A program made the position numbers and the translations under genes. The notes beneath the pieces are model-generated. The model made no database searches, was not told the origin of the DNA, and saw only the letters and a list, made by a program, of their open reading frames with translations. A stretch of DNA of 6,373 bases from Chloroflexota bacterium (GTDB lineage Bacteria > Chloroflexota > Anaerolineae > JACRMK01). Shown here piece by piece: positions 1-4,879 of the stretch (position 1 is its first letter; the number at the start of each line of letters is the position of its first letter). The stretch lies in assembly GCA_016200765.1 (NCBI GenBank), contig JACQEC010000186.1, positions 1 to 6,373 of the forward strand. The letters run 5' to 3'.

Positions 1-1
1 C

Positions 2-265
2 GCGTTCGCGATCATTCCGGGCATCGCGGCGGTGGGCGTGCTGGGCATCGTGATTACGGCGGCGTTCATCCTGTGGAAGATTATCCAGATGGTGTTCCTC
101 GGCCCGCTCAACGAAAAGTGGGCTAACATGAAGGACATGGCGTCGTTTGAGTTGGTGTCCATGACGCCGCTGGCGGTGTTCATGGTGCTGATTGGCCTCT
201 ACCCGAAGCCGATACTCGACCTCATCAACGCCTCGGCGGTGGCCGTCTTGAAGCTGATGGGATAA
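2..265 (+). CDS. nuoM: NADH-quinone oxidoreductase subunit M, C-terminal fragment
   Basis: This is the last 87 residues of a membrane subunit of respiratory complex I. The reading frame is open to the left window edge, so the start lies outside. Visible features are a hydrophobic helix (VGVLGIVITAAFILWKI), the family-typical cytoplasmic stretch VFLGPLNEKWANMKDM, and a final helix around SMTPLAVFMVLIGLYPKP. NuoM is one of the three antiporter-like proton-pumping subunits (NuoL, M, N); the fragment is too short to show the key channel residues. An in-frame GTG at position 32 is internal and not a start. The assignment rests on the C-terminal pattern and on nuoN following directly, the usual gene order at the end of nuo operons. 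The fragment ends in TAA with no frameshift seen. Confidence 0.9.
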   Translation, partial: AFAIIPGIAAVGVLGIVITAAFILWKIIQMVFLGPLNEKWANMKDMASFELVSMTPLAVFMVLIGLYPKPILDLINASAVAVLKLMG

Positions 266-271
266 CAGGGA

Positions 272-379
272 ATTTTAGATTTTTGATTGTGGATTTATGA
301 AAATCCCCATTTGAAGTTGAGGGGGATTGCAGGTTGAAATCAAAGATCTAAAATCTACAGTCGAAAATTGAACAATGAA
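272..379. repeat. Degenerate 7-nt repeat array forming a 17-bp inverted repeat between nuoM and nuoN
   Basis: The spacer is AT-rich, unlike the GC-rich genes on both sides. Positions 272-299 read as four successive 7-nt units of the type ATTTTNG. Positions 338-372 read as five units of the type AATCTAA, close to the reverse complement. The arms 272-288 and 338-354 match at 16 of 17 positions as an inverted repeat, and the one mismatch (281/345) would be a U-G wobble in RNA. Inside lies a second stem, AATCCCC (302-308) with GGGGATT (322-328), loop 13 nt. The long hairpin would sit in the nuoM-nuoN mRNA. Whether it is a repeat relic, an RNA processing site or a coupling element cannot be told from the sequence. 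Confidence 0.7.
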
Positions 380-384
380 CCTTT

Positions 385-1851
385 ATGGATCAACTACTTC
401 TCCTCGGCCCTGAAATCATCCTCACCGTCTGCGCACTGGCGGTGCTGACGATAGACCTGTTCTCCGCAGAGCGCGGGCGCGCGTGGTCGCCGGCGCTAAC
501 GCTGGCGGGTCTGGCGCTGGCGGCGCTGGATGCGGCGGCGCTGTTCGGCGCGCCAGCCCAGCCGGTCTTCGGCCAGATGGTTGTGGCCGACGCCTTCACC
601 GGTTTCTTCCGGCTCACCTCGCTGGCGCTGGCGGCGCTGATTGTCTTTGCCGCCAAGGAGTATATCGAGAAGCGCACTAAATACATCGCCGAGTTCTACG
701 CCCTGCTGTTGTTCGTGACGCTCTCGATCATCCTGCTGGCCGCCTCGGTTGACCTGATCATGGTCTTCCTGTCGTTTGAGTTTTTGAGCATCACCTCGTA
801 CATCATGGTCGGCTACCTGCGGGACGACAAGAAGTCGAGTGAAGGCTCGATCAAGTATTTCCTCTACGGCTCGGTCTCGTCGGCGATCATGCTGTACGGC
901 ATGTCCCTGCTCTACGGCGCGAGCGGCGTGACGAACTTGAGCGCGATGGCGCAGGCGTTCGCCAAAATCCCCGCGCCGATGCAGTCGCTGGTGGTGATGG
1001 GCATTCTGCTGACGATTGTGGGCTTCGGCTTCAAGATTGCGCTCGCGCCGTTCCACCAGTGGTCGCCCGACGCCTACGAGGGCGCGCCGACGCCGGTGAC
1101 GGCCTTTATCTCGGTGGGGCCCAAGGTGGCGGGCTTCGCGGTGCTGGCGCGCGTGATGATCGTCGCCCTGCCGCACTTTGCCGCCGACTGGTCGAGCCTG
1201 TTGTGGGCGATTGCCGCGCTCAGCATGACGCTGGGCAATCTGGTGGCTCTGCGCCAGCGCAACATCAAGCGCCTGCTGGCGTACTCGTCCATCGCGCAGA
1301 CCGGCTACATGCTGATCGGCATCGTCGCCAACGTCGCCAACGGAGAGGGACTGCGCGGCATTCTGGTCTATCTGATCGCCTATATCTTTACCAATATCGG
1401 CCTGTTCATCGCGGTCATCGCCTACTCGGAGCAGGTCGGCTCGGATGACATCGAGGACTACGCGGGCATGATCCGGCGCGCGCCCTTCATGGCGGTGGCG
1501 ATGCTGATCTTCTTCCTATCGCTGGCGGGCATCCCGCCGACGGCGGGCTTCATCGGCAAGTTCTTGGTGTTTGGCGCGGCGCTGGACGCGGCGCGCGGGA
1601 GCGCGAACAGCACGCTGATCTGGCTGACGGTCATCGGCGCGGTGAACAGCGTGATCTCGGTGGGCTACTACTTCAACATCGTGCGCTATATGTTCTTCCT
1701 GCCGCCGAAGGACGAGACGAATGTGACCGTCTCGCGGTCGTTGAACTGGTCGCTGGCCGCGGCGACGCTGATGACGCTGGTGGTCGGGCTGGTGCCGCAG
1801 CCGTTTATCACGTTTGCCGAGGCGTCGGTGAAGGCGATTTTTGGAGGCTAG
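385..1851 (+). CDS. nuoN: NADH-quinone oxidoreductase subunit N
   Basis: This is a complete 488-residue complex I subunit, the normal length for NuoN, and hydrophobic throughout with about 14 membrane helices expected. It is an antiporter-like proton-translocating subunit in the membrane arm. Key channel residues known from the E. coli protein are visible: Glu132 in FLSFEFLSITSYI (E. coli E133), Lys217 in GFGFKIALAPFHQWSPDAYEG, Lys247 in SVGPKVAGF, and Lys392 in GFIGKFLVF (E. coli K395). The motif IKRLLAYSSIAQTGYML (294-310) is also typical of this antiporter family. ATG at 385 gives the expected N-terminus (LLGPEIILTVCALAVL). There is no recognisable Shine-Dalgarno in the AT-rich upstream sequence, so initiation may depend on nuoM coupling or on an unusual leader. 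The ORF ends in TAG and is the last nuo gene here. No truncation or missing key residue is seen. Confidence 0.97.
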   Translation: MDQLLLLGPEIILTVCALAVLTIDLFSAERGRAWSPALTLAGLALAALDAAALFGAPAQPVFGQMVVADAFTGFFRLTSLALAALIVFAAKEYIEKRTKYIAEFYALLLFVTLSIILLAASVDLIMVFLSFEFLSITSYIMVGYLRDDKKSSEGSIKYFLYGSVSSAIMLYGMSLLYGASGVTNLSAMAQAFAKIPAPMQSLVVMGILLTIVGFGFKIALAPFHQWSPDAYEGAPTPVTAFISVGPKVAGFAVLARVMIVALPHFAADWSSLLWAIAALSMTLGNLVALRQRNIKRLLAYSSIAQTGYMLIGIVANVANGEGLRGILVYLIAYIFTNIGLFIAVIAYSEQVGSDDIEDYAGMIRRAPFMAVAMLIFFLSLAGIPPTAGFIGKFLVFGAALDAARGSANSTLIWLTVIGAVNSVISVGYYFNIVRYMFFLPPKDETNVTVSRSLNWSLAAATLMTLVVGLVPQPFITFAEASVKAIFGG

Positions 1852-1859
1852 CCCTCCGC

Positions 1860-1903
1860 GCGTTAGAGCGTTGGCGCGTTCCGCGTTGCGCGTGACGGGT
1901 GAC
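1860..1903. repeat. Short degenerate GCGTT-type tandem repeat downstream of nuoN
   Basis: GCGTT occurs at 1860, 1868, 1876 and 1883, followed by GCGTG at 1890 and GGGTG at 1897. This gives six imperfect units spaced 7-8 nt apart, just after the nuoN stop codon. Its period is similar to the 7-nt units in the nuoM-nuoN spacer. It does not code for anything recognisable. A 5-bp hairpin (GGAGG 1843-1847 with CCTCC 1853-1857) straddles the nuoN stop codon just before it, without a T-tract. Confidence 0.45.
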
Positions 1904-1920
1904 AGGCAAGGCGGGAGTAG

Positions 1921-2060
1921 GGGGCGACCTCAAAGTCAAATGACTCGCCAGCAGGATTCTGCTGCTCGCTCGTGGCGGATAGTCATATCCGCCACTGATG
2001 GCCGCTGGATTTGCGACCAGCGGGAGCGAAGGTCGTCACCAACGACTTTTGAGGGGCCCT
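1921..2060. other. Compact multi-helix element (structured RNA or palindromic repeat) between nuoN and the atp promoter
   Basis: Nearly every base of this 140-bp non-coding segment can be placed in a nested, compatible set of helices. The closing stem pairs 1921-1925 with 2056-2060 (one G-U) and, after a small internal loop, CCTCAAA 1928-1934 with TTTGAGG 2048-2054. Inside are hairpin A (CAGCAG 1949-1954 / CTGCTG 1959-1964, loop GATT), stem P2 (TCGCTC 1966-1971 / GAGCGA 2024-2029), and hairpin D (GTCGT 2032-2036 / ACGAC 2042-2046). P2 directly encloses hairpin B (GTGGCGGATA 1972-1981 with its exact complement 1986-1995, loop GTCA) and hairpin C (CCGCTGG 2002-2008 / CCAGCGG 2017-2023). Helices abut with zero or one unpaired base at several joints. 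The element lies 20 bp upstream of the -35 box for atpZ, so it would be in the nuo 3' UTR, in a separate RNA, or act as DNA. I recognise no known family. It is symmetrical enough that either strand could be active. Helices were found by eye, without folding energies. Confidence 0.6.
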
Positions 2061-2080
2061 GGGTGGTTCGAGACTTTATC

Positions 2081-2109
2081 TTGACAGCCCGCATTATTTG
2101 TGATATATT
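2081..2109 (+). promoter_or_regulatory. Strong sigma70-type promoter for the atp operon (P1)
   Basis: The -35 box TTGACA (2081-2086) is a perfect consensus. It is followed by a 17-bp spacer and the -10 box TATATT (2104-2109), with an extended -10 TG at 2101-2102. The predicted transcription start is near 2116, giving a very short leader of about 12 nt before the atpZ ATG at 2128. The -10 box is the exact centre of the palindrome at 2098-2115, so a bound repressor would block RNA polymerase. The start point is inferred from spacing only. Confidence 0.85.
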
Positions 2110-2115
2110 TCACAA
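2098..2115. promoter_or_regulatory. Rex-type (redox repressor) operator candidate, site 1
   Basis: TTGTGATATATTTCACAA consists of two perfect 6-bp half-sites, TTGTGA and TCACAA, separated by 6 bp. It differs at one position from TTGTGAAATATTTCACAA, the commonly cited Rex operator of Gram-positive bacteria. Rex represses respiratory and fermentative genes when NADH is low and releases DNA when NADH rises. Overlap with the -10 box fits repression. A CRP/FNR-family protein also recognises TGTGA-N6-TCACA, so the protein identity is an inference; the AT-rich core, the position and the respiratory context favour Rex. Confidence 0.7.
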
Positions 2116-2127
2116 TAAGAGTGGACG

Positions 2128-2358
2128 ATGACGGACAAGAAGCCGACGCCCATCATCGGCGCGGGGATTTTGGCGCAGTTGAGTTTTGCGATTGCCACGG
2201 CGATGGTCGTGCCACTGGTGGCGGGCATCTGGTTGAGCCAGGCTTTCGGCCTCGGCCCGATTGCCATCGTGTGTGTGATGGCCGCTGGCTTGACGATTGG
2301 CTCGGCAGCGGTCTATCGCATCATCAAAGATGCGTACGAGCAATTGGGAGGCAAGTAG
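2128..2358 (+). CDS. atpZ: AtpZ/AtpI-family small membrane protein of the ATP synthase operon
   Basis: This is a 76-residue protein with two predicted membrane helices (about 11-35 and 43-63) joined by a short loop, and it ends in the charged tail VYRIIKDAYEQLGGK. Size, topology, the glycines in LVAGIWLSQAFGLGP, the final Y-R-x-x-K pattern and the position as first gene of an atp operon match the AtpZ/AtpI group (putative F1Fo ATPase accessory protein). Members are thought to help assemble the c-ring or to handle Mg2+ in the membrane, but the role here is not shown. ATG at 2128 is chosen because it lies just downstream of promoter P1; the Shine-Dalgarno is weak (AAGAG around 2118-2121) and the leader very short. 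No other atpI-like gene is seen. The family is divergent, so the exact subgroup (AtpZ or AtpI) is uncertain. Confidence 0.7.
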   Translation: MTDKKPTPIIGAGILAQLSFAIATAMVVPLVAGIWLSQAFGLGPIAIVCVMAAGLTIGSAAVYRIIKDAYEQLGGK

Positions 2359-2371
2359 GGGTGGCTGATCT

Positions 2372-2390
2372 GGATTTTTAAGGTAAATCC
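2372..2390. other. Small hairpin upstream of the atpB promoter
   Basis: GGATTT (2372-2377) pairs with AAATCC (2385-2390) across a 7-nt loop, 14 bp after the atpZ stop and just before the -35 box at 2394. It is AT-rich and lacks a following T-tract, so it is at most a weak stop for atpZ transcripts. It could be a chance pairing. Confidence 0.3.
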
Positions 2391-2393
2391 CTC

Positions 2394-2421
2394 TTGACTT
2401 TGGACTATATTTGTGGATAAA
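2394..2421 (+). promoter_or_regulatory. Second promoter, in front of atpB (P2)
   Basis: TTGACT (2394-2399) and GATAAA (2416-2421) are spaced by 16 bp, a moderate sigma70-type match weaker than P1. The layout repeats P1: TTGAC lies exactly 17 bp before the start of TTGTG in both places. Transcription would begin near 2428, giving an atpB leader of about 130 nt. This promoter would let atpB onward be expressed independently of atpZ. Confidence 0.6.
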
Positions 2422-2429
2422 TTTCACAA
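2411..2429. promoter_or_regulatory. Rex-like operator candidate, site 2 (half-site spacing one base longer)
   Basis: TTGTGGATAAATTTCACAA has the half-sites TTGTG (2411-2415) and CACAA (2425-2429) separated by 9 bp, where site 1 has 8. The flanking ATA after CACA is also shared, so the two modules look like copies or products of the same selection. The extra base breaks perfect dyad geometry and may weaken or abolish binding. It overlaps the P2 -10 box just as site 1 overlaps the P1 -10 box. Confidence 0.5.
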
Positions 2430-2450
2430 TAGAAGCAGGCAGAGCAACAA

Positions 2451-2494
2451 CCCTCAGGCAGGCTTGGAGCCTACAAGCCTTGATGAGATGAGGG
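2451..2494 (+). promoter_or_regulatory. Nested stem-loop in the atpB 5' leader
   Basis: The outer stem pairs CCCTCA (2451-2456) with TGAGGG (2489-2494), and the inner stem pairs AGGCTTG (2460-2466) with CAAGCCT (2474-2480) around a 7-nt loop. Downstream, CGGTC (2495-2499) can pair with GACCG (2538-2542). No T-tract follows and the atpB Shine-Dalgarno is not clearly sequestered, so it is neither an obvious attenuator nor a recognised riboswitch. It would lie in the RNA made from promoter P2. Its role is unknown; mRNA stability or translation control are possibilities. Confidence 0.5.
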
Positions 2495-2559
2495 CGGTCG
2501 AGGCTGGTTTTCGCGTATCTATACCCAGGGCGGCCCAGACCGAAGCGCTCGCGTGGAGG

Positions 2560-3597
2560 ATGGTAAACTTGAACAGACAACGTATCATCTGGCTGGTCAT
2601 CTTTTTGGTGGGCGCGGCCGCGCTGAAGGTGCTGCTGCCCTTCCCACAGGAACAGCTGCATCCTTCGGTCGTGCCCGAGCCGGTAATGCTCATCGGCGGC
2701 TTCGTGGTCACGAACTCGCTGCTGATCACGCTGGTCGTGGACTTGTTGCTGATCCTGACCGTGATCGGCGCGACACGCCGCTTGAGCCTGGTGCCGGGCG
2801 GCCTGCAAAACGCGATGGAAATTACACTCGAAGCCATCATGAGGCTGGTGCGGCAGACGGTGAGCGGAGACGAAAAGCGCATCCGCTGGTTCTTCCCGTT
2901 TGTGATCACAATCTTCTTGTTCCTGGTGCCCGCCAACTTGCTGGGTCTGATGCCGGGCTTCGGCCCGCTCGGCATCCTGCATTACGATCGGCCCGACCAA
3001 CATACGCCCCAAGGCGTGACGCCGCTGCTTGACCTGCCGGCGTCGTCGGTCTTCCAAGTGCCACCCGAACTGCGCGCGGTTGCCCAACAGGAAGAGGCCA
3101 AGACGTCCAGCGAGGCCGAATTCGTGCCGCTCTTTCGCGCGCCATCGTCCGATCTGAATACGACGCTGGCTCTGGCGCTTGTCTCGTGGGTGATGACACA
3201 GTTCTTCGGCTTCCGGCATCTCGGTGTGCTCGGCTATCTGCGCAAGTACTTCGTCTTCGACAAACTGCGACGCGGAATCGGGGGACTCTTCAGCGGCAAG
3301 ACGAAGGGTGTGGGGGGCATGCTGGTCTTCGGCGTGATTGACTTTGCGGTAGGCATCCTCGAACTCATCTCGGAGTTCTCAAAGGTTATCTCGTTCACCT
3401 TCCGTCTGTTCGGCAACATCTTCGCGGGCGAGGTGGTGCTGCTCGTCATGGCATTCCTCTTCCCGCTGTTGCCACTGCCGTTCTACGGACTGGAAACCTT
3501 AGTAGGGGTCATTCAGGCCTTCATTTTCGCGATCCTGACGCTCGTGTTCATGACGGGCGCGACCACCCCGGCGCACGGCGCCGAAGAGCATCATTAA
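2560..3597 (+). CDS. atpB: F1Fo ATP synthase subunit a
   Basis: This is a 345-residue Fo stator subunit that forms the proton half-channels against the c-ring. The essential arginine is Arg282 in FRLFGNIFAGE (E. coli R210). Glu291 corresponds to E. coli E219 and Gln319 in GVIQAFIF to E. coli Q252; the position of E. coli H245 holds Glu312. The N-terminal half shows a first helix (about 9-28) and PANLLGLMPGFGPLG. Length is well above the roughly 230-280 of many bacteria, mainly because of a hydrophilic insert at about 141-195 before SSDLNTTLALAL. The frame is open back to a GTG at 2413, but that lies inside the promoter. GGAGG (2555-2559) abuts the ATG at 2560 with no spacing and is 9 nt from an in-frame TTG at 2569, so the start may be TTG 2569 (342 aa). 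The C-terminus ends in a His/Glu-rich tail, EEHH. Confidence 0.93.
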   Translation: MVNLNRQRIIWLVIFLVGAAALKVLLPFPQEQLHPSVVPEPVMLIGGFVVTNSLLITLVVDLLLILTVIGATRRLSLVPGGLQNAMEITLEAIMRLVRQTVSGDEKRIRWFFPFVITIFLFLVPANLLGLMPGFGPLGILHYDRPDQHTPQGVTPLLDLPASSVFQVPPELRAVAQQEEAKTSSEAEFVPLFRAPSSDLNTTLALALVSWVMTQFFGFRHLGVLGYLRKYFVFDKLRRGIGGLFSGKTKGVGGMLVFGVIDFAVGILELISEFSKVISFTFRLFGNIFAGEVVLLVMAFLFPLLPLPFYGLETLVGVIQAFIFAILTLVFMTGATTPAHGAEEHH

Positions 3598-3605
3598 TCG
3601 CGTTG

Positions 3606-3633
3606 AACGTTAAACGCTCAAACATTTAACGTT
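3606..3633 (+). promoter_or_regulatory. Hairpin between atpB and atpE
   Basis: AACGTTAAA (3606-3614) and TTTAACGTT (3625-3633) are perfectly complementary over 9 bp with a 10-nt loop. An alternative stem, GCGTT (3600-3604) with AACGC (3613-3617), excludes it. It is AT-rich, has no T-tract, and ends 17 nt before the atpE Shine-Dalgarno. A closely related hairpin follows atpE at 3930-3957. Processing or stabilisation of the atpE message is a plausible role, inferred from position. Confidence 0.6.
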
Positions 3634-3664
3634 TGTCGCCAACTATTGTAGAGGAGAAGAGATC

Positions 3665-3928
3665 ATGGACTTGTCAGCTTTGCAGCAGGTTGCTTTGAGC
3701 GACGCGGGACTACGCTTACTCGCGACGGCCCTGGCCATCGGCCTCGGCACTATCGGGCCGGGCATCGGCATCGGCGTGGTCGTGAACGCGGCTATCCATG
3801 CTATTGGCCGCAATCCAGACGCCGCTGGTCAGGCGCAGCTCAATATGTTCCTGGGCATCGCCTTCACCGAAGCGCTGGCCATCTTCGCGCTGGTCGTGGC
3901 ACTGCTGATCGGCTTCAAGATTCTCTAA
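3665..3928 (+). CDS. atpE: F1Fo ATP synthase subunit c
   Basis: This is an 87-residue two-helix hairpin protein (proteolipid) that forms the rotating c-ring in the membrane. Helix 1 carries the glycine-rich packing motif GTIGPGIGIG (28-37). The polar loop is R49-N50-P51, which contacts gamma and epsilon. Helix 2 carries the ion-binding carboxylate Glu69 in FTEALAIFALV. The Na+ ligands known from Ilyobacter-type rings (Gln32 and Ser66) are replaced by Ile36 and Ala70, so the ring is probably proton-coupled. A strong Shine-Dalgarno, GAGGAG (3651-3656), sits 8 nt before ATG 3665, the best in the window and fitting the need for many c copies per complex. Hairpins lie on both sides of the gene. 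Length and sequence are normal. Confidence 0.97.
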   Translation: MDLSALQQVALSDAGLRLLATALAIGLGTIGPGIGIGVVVNAAIHAIGRNPDAAGQAQLNMFLGIAFTEALAIFALVVALLIGFKIL

Positions 3929-3929
3929 G

Positions 3930-3957
3930 GCGTTAAAACGCTCGAACGTTTTGACGC
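3930..3957 (+). promoter_or_regulatory. Hairpin between atpE and atpF
   Basis: GCGTTAAAACG (3930-3940) pairs with CGTTTTGACGC (3947-3957): 11 bp including one U-G wobble, with a 6-nt loop. It starts one base after the atpE stop. Its sequence resembles the hairpin before atpE, sharing CGTTAAA, CGCTC, and AAC followed by a T-run. No T-tract follows, so it is not a classic terminator. It may protect the 3' end of an atpE-containing transcript or damp read-through into atpF. Confidence 0.6.
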
Positions 3958-3974
3958 AGCCAAGGGGGTATAAC

Positions 3975-4469
3975 GTGGACAAACTAGGTGTGAGCCTGCC
4001 GTGGCTGATCGCCCAGATCATCAATTTTGTCATCCTGCTGCTCATTCTGCAGCGCTTCTTATATAAACCACTGCTGAACATGATCGAAAAGCGCCGCAGT
4101 GAGATCGCCAACGCGCTGGCGAACGCCGAGAAGGTGCGCCAAGAAGCGGCGGCCAAGCAGATGGAATTTGAGAAGCAGTTGGAGGCCGCGCGCCGCGAAG
4201 CGCAGGAGGCCATCGCGCGCGCCACCGCGCAATCGGAAAAGGTGCGGCAGGAGATTGTCGCGCGCGCCAACGAAGAAGCGGCGCAGATCAAGGCGAAGGC
4301 GATGGCCGACGCGGATTACGAGCGCCGGCAGGCGATGGTCGAGTTACAGGCGCAGGTGGCCGAGTTGTCGCTGGCGATCACGCGCAAGGTGCTGGCCGGC
4401 GGCGCGATCAACGAGATGGCCCACCGCCAGTTGGTTCAGCAGTTTCTGAGCGATGTGGAGAGGGCGTAA
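3975..4469 (+). CDS. atpF: F1Fo ATP synthase subunit b
   Basis: This is a 164-residue peripheral stalk subunit. One N-terminal membrane helix (about 10-28, LIAQIINFVILLLILQRF) is followed by the family-typical YKPLLNMIEKRRSEI at 30-44. A long, highly charged Ala/Glu/Lys/Arg-rich helix to about residue 140 would form the dimeric coiled coil. The C-terminal part should bind delta. GTG at 3975 is chosen because AAGGGGG (3962-3968) lies 6 nt upstream. The frame extends to a TTG at 3951, but that codon lies inside the hairpin 3930-3957 and lacks a ribosome site. Length is normal for a bacterial b subunit. Only one b-type gene is seen, so a homodimer is expected unless a second gene lies elsewhere. 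The stop overlaps the atpH start as TAATG. Confidence 0.95.
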   Translation: MDKLGVSLPWLIAQIINFVILLLILQRFLYKPLLNMIEKRRSEIANALANAEKVRQEAAAKQMEFEKQLEAARREAQEAIARATAQSEKVRQEIVARANEEAAQIKAKAMADADYERRQAMVELQAQVAELSLAITRKVLAGGAINEMAHRQLVQQFLSDVERA

Positions 4470-4828
4470 TGTCGAACCCAAATGAGCCCGAAGCCGTCGC
4501 CAAAGCAATCTACGAAGCGACGGTGCAAGAGTTAGCGGCGTCGAGCGACCCGGCGCTGGAGCGCGAGGTGCTCCGCAGTCTGACCCAGATGTTCAGGGGC
4601 GACCAGCACGGCGCGCACATTACCAGCGCGGTGCCCTTGATGGCGGCGGAGAAGGCGGCGCTGGAGAGCAGGCTGTCGGCTAAATTTGGCCGCGCGCTGA
4701 CCTTCGAATACAAGGTTGACCCGGCCCTGCTGGGCGGCGTGGTGGCGAAGGTGGGCGATAAGATCATAGACGGCTCGCTCGCCAGCAAGTTGAACGCCAT
4801 GCAGGAAACCCTGCTGGGCGCGCGATAG
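4469..4828 (+). CDS. atpH: F1Fo ATP synthase subunit delta, short form
   Basis: This peripheral stalk protein links the b dimer to the top of F1. The C-terminal part is clear: ITSAVPL (about 51-57) followed by the delta hallmark VDPALLGGVVAKVGDKIIDGSL. The whole protein is only 119 residues, against about 175-180 in most bacteria. About 50 residues precede the C-terminal domain, roughly half of the usual N-terminal helical bundle that binds the alpha N-terminus. The missing part is not found in atpF, and the upstream reading frames show no break, so this looks like a natural short form, not a frameshift. ATG 4469 overlaps the atpF TAA by one base, and the ribosome site GGAG (4457-4460) lies inside atpF, suggesting translational coupling. 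Confidence 0.87.
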   Translation: MSNPNEPEAVAKAIYEATVQELAASSDPALEREVLRSLTQMFRGDQHGAHITSAVPLMAAEKAALESRLSAKFGRALTFEYKVDPALLGGVVAKVGDKIIDGSLASKLNAMQETLLGAR

Positions 4829-4879
4829 GGCGCAACCGCCGCAAACCGAGTTTAGCGTGGCTACGAGGAGATAGGACTT

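Noticed and set aside
287..299. Third operator half-site TTGTGGAT in the nuoM-nuoN spacer
   Set aside because: There is no CACAA partner at a suitable distance. It is explained by the 7-nt repeat units.
496..1176. Long antisense reading frames over nuoN and similar ones over atpB, atpE/F and atpA
   Set aside because: They are shadows of GC-rich coding DNA with Arg/His-rich products of no recognisable family.
2032..2050. Intrinsic terminator for nuo (5-bp stem followed by TTTT)
   Set aside because: The stem is short and the T-run has only four bases. The same bases fit better into the larger multi-helix element.
2098..2115. CRP/FNR site as the main call for the palindrome
   Set aside because: TGTGA-N6-TCACA fits CRP, but overlap with the -10 box suits a repressor, and the full 18 bp matches the Rex operator better. 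It is kept only as an alternative.
1841..2131. 96-residue reading frame across the nuoN-atpZ gap
   Set aside because: It overlaps the nuoN end, runs through the palindromic element and the promoter, and its product is a low-complexity Arg/Ser-rich sequence with no recognisable fold.
2413..2559. N-terminal extension of atpB from GTG 2413
   Set aside because: The GTG lies within the P2 -10/operator region, upstream of the predicted transcript start. The extra 49 residues look nothing like subunit a, and the subunit-like sequence begins near 2560.
3665..3928. Na+-coupled c-ring
   Set aside because: The usual Gln and Ser ligands are replaced by Ile36 and Ala70, so proton coupling is more likely.
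3951..3974. TTG start for atpF at 3951
   Set aside because: It lies inside the right arm of a hairpin and has no ribosome site, while GTG 3975 has AAGGGGG at a 6-nt spacing.
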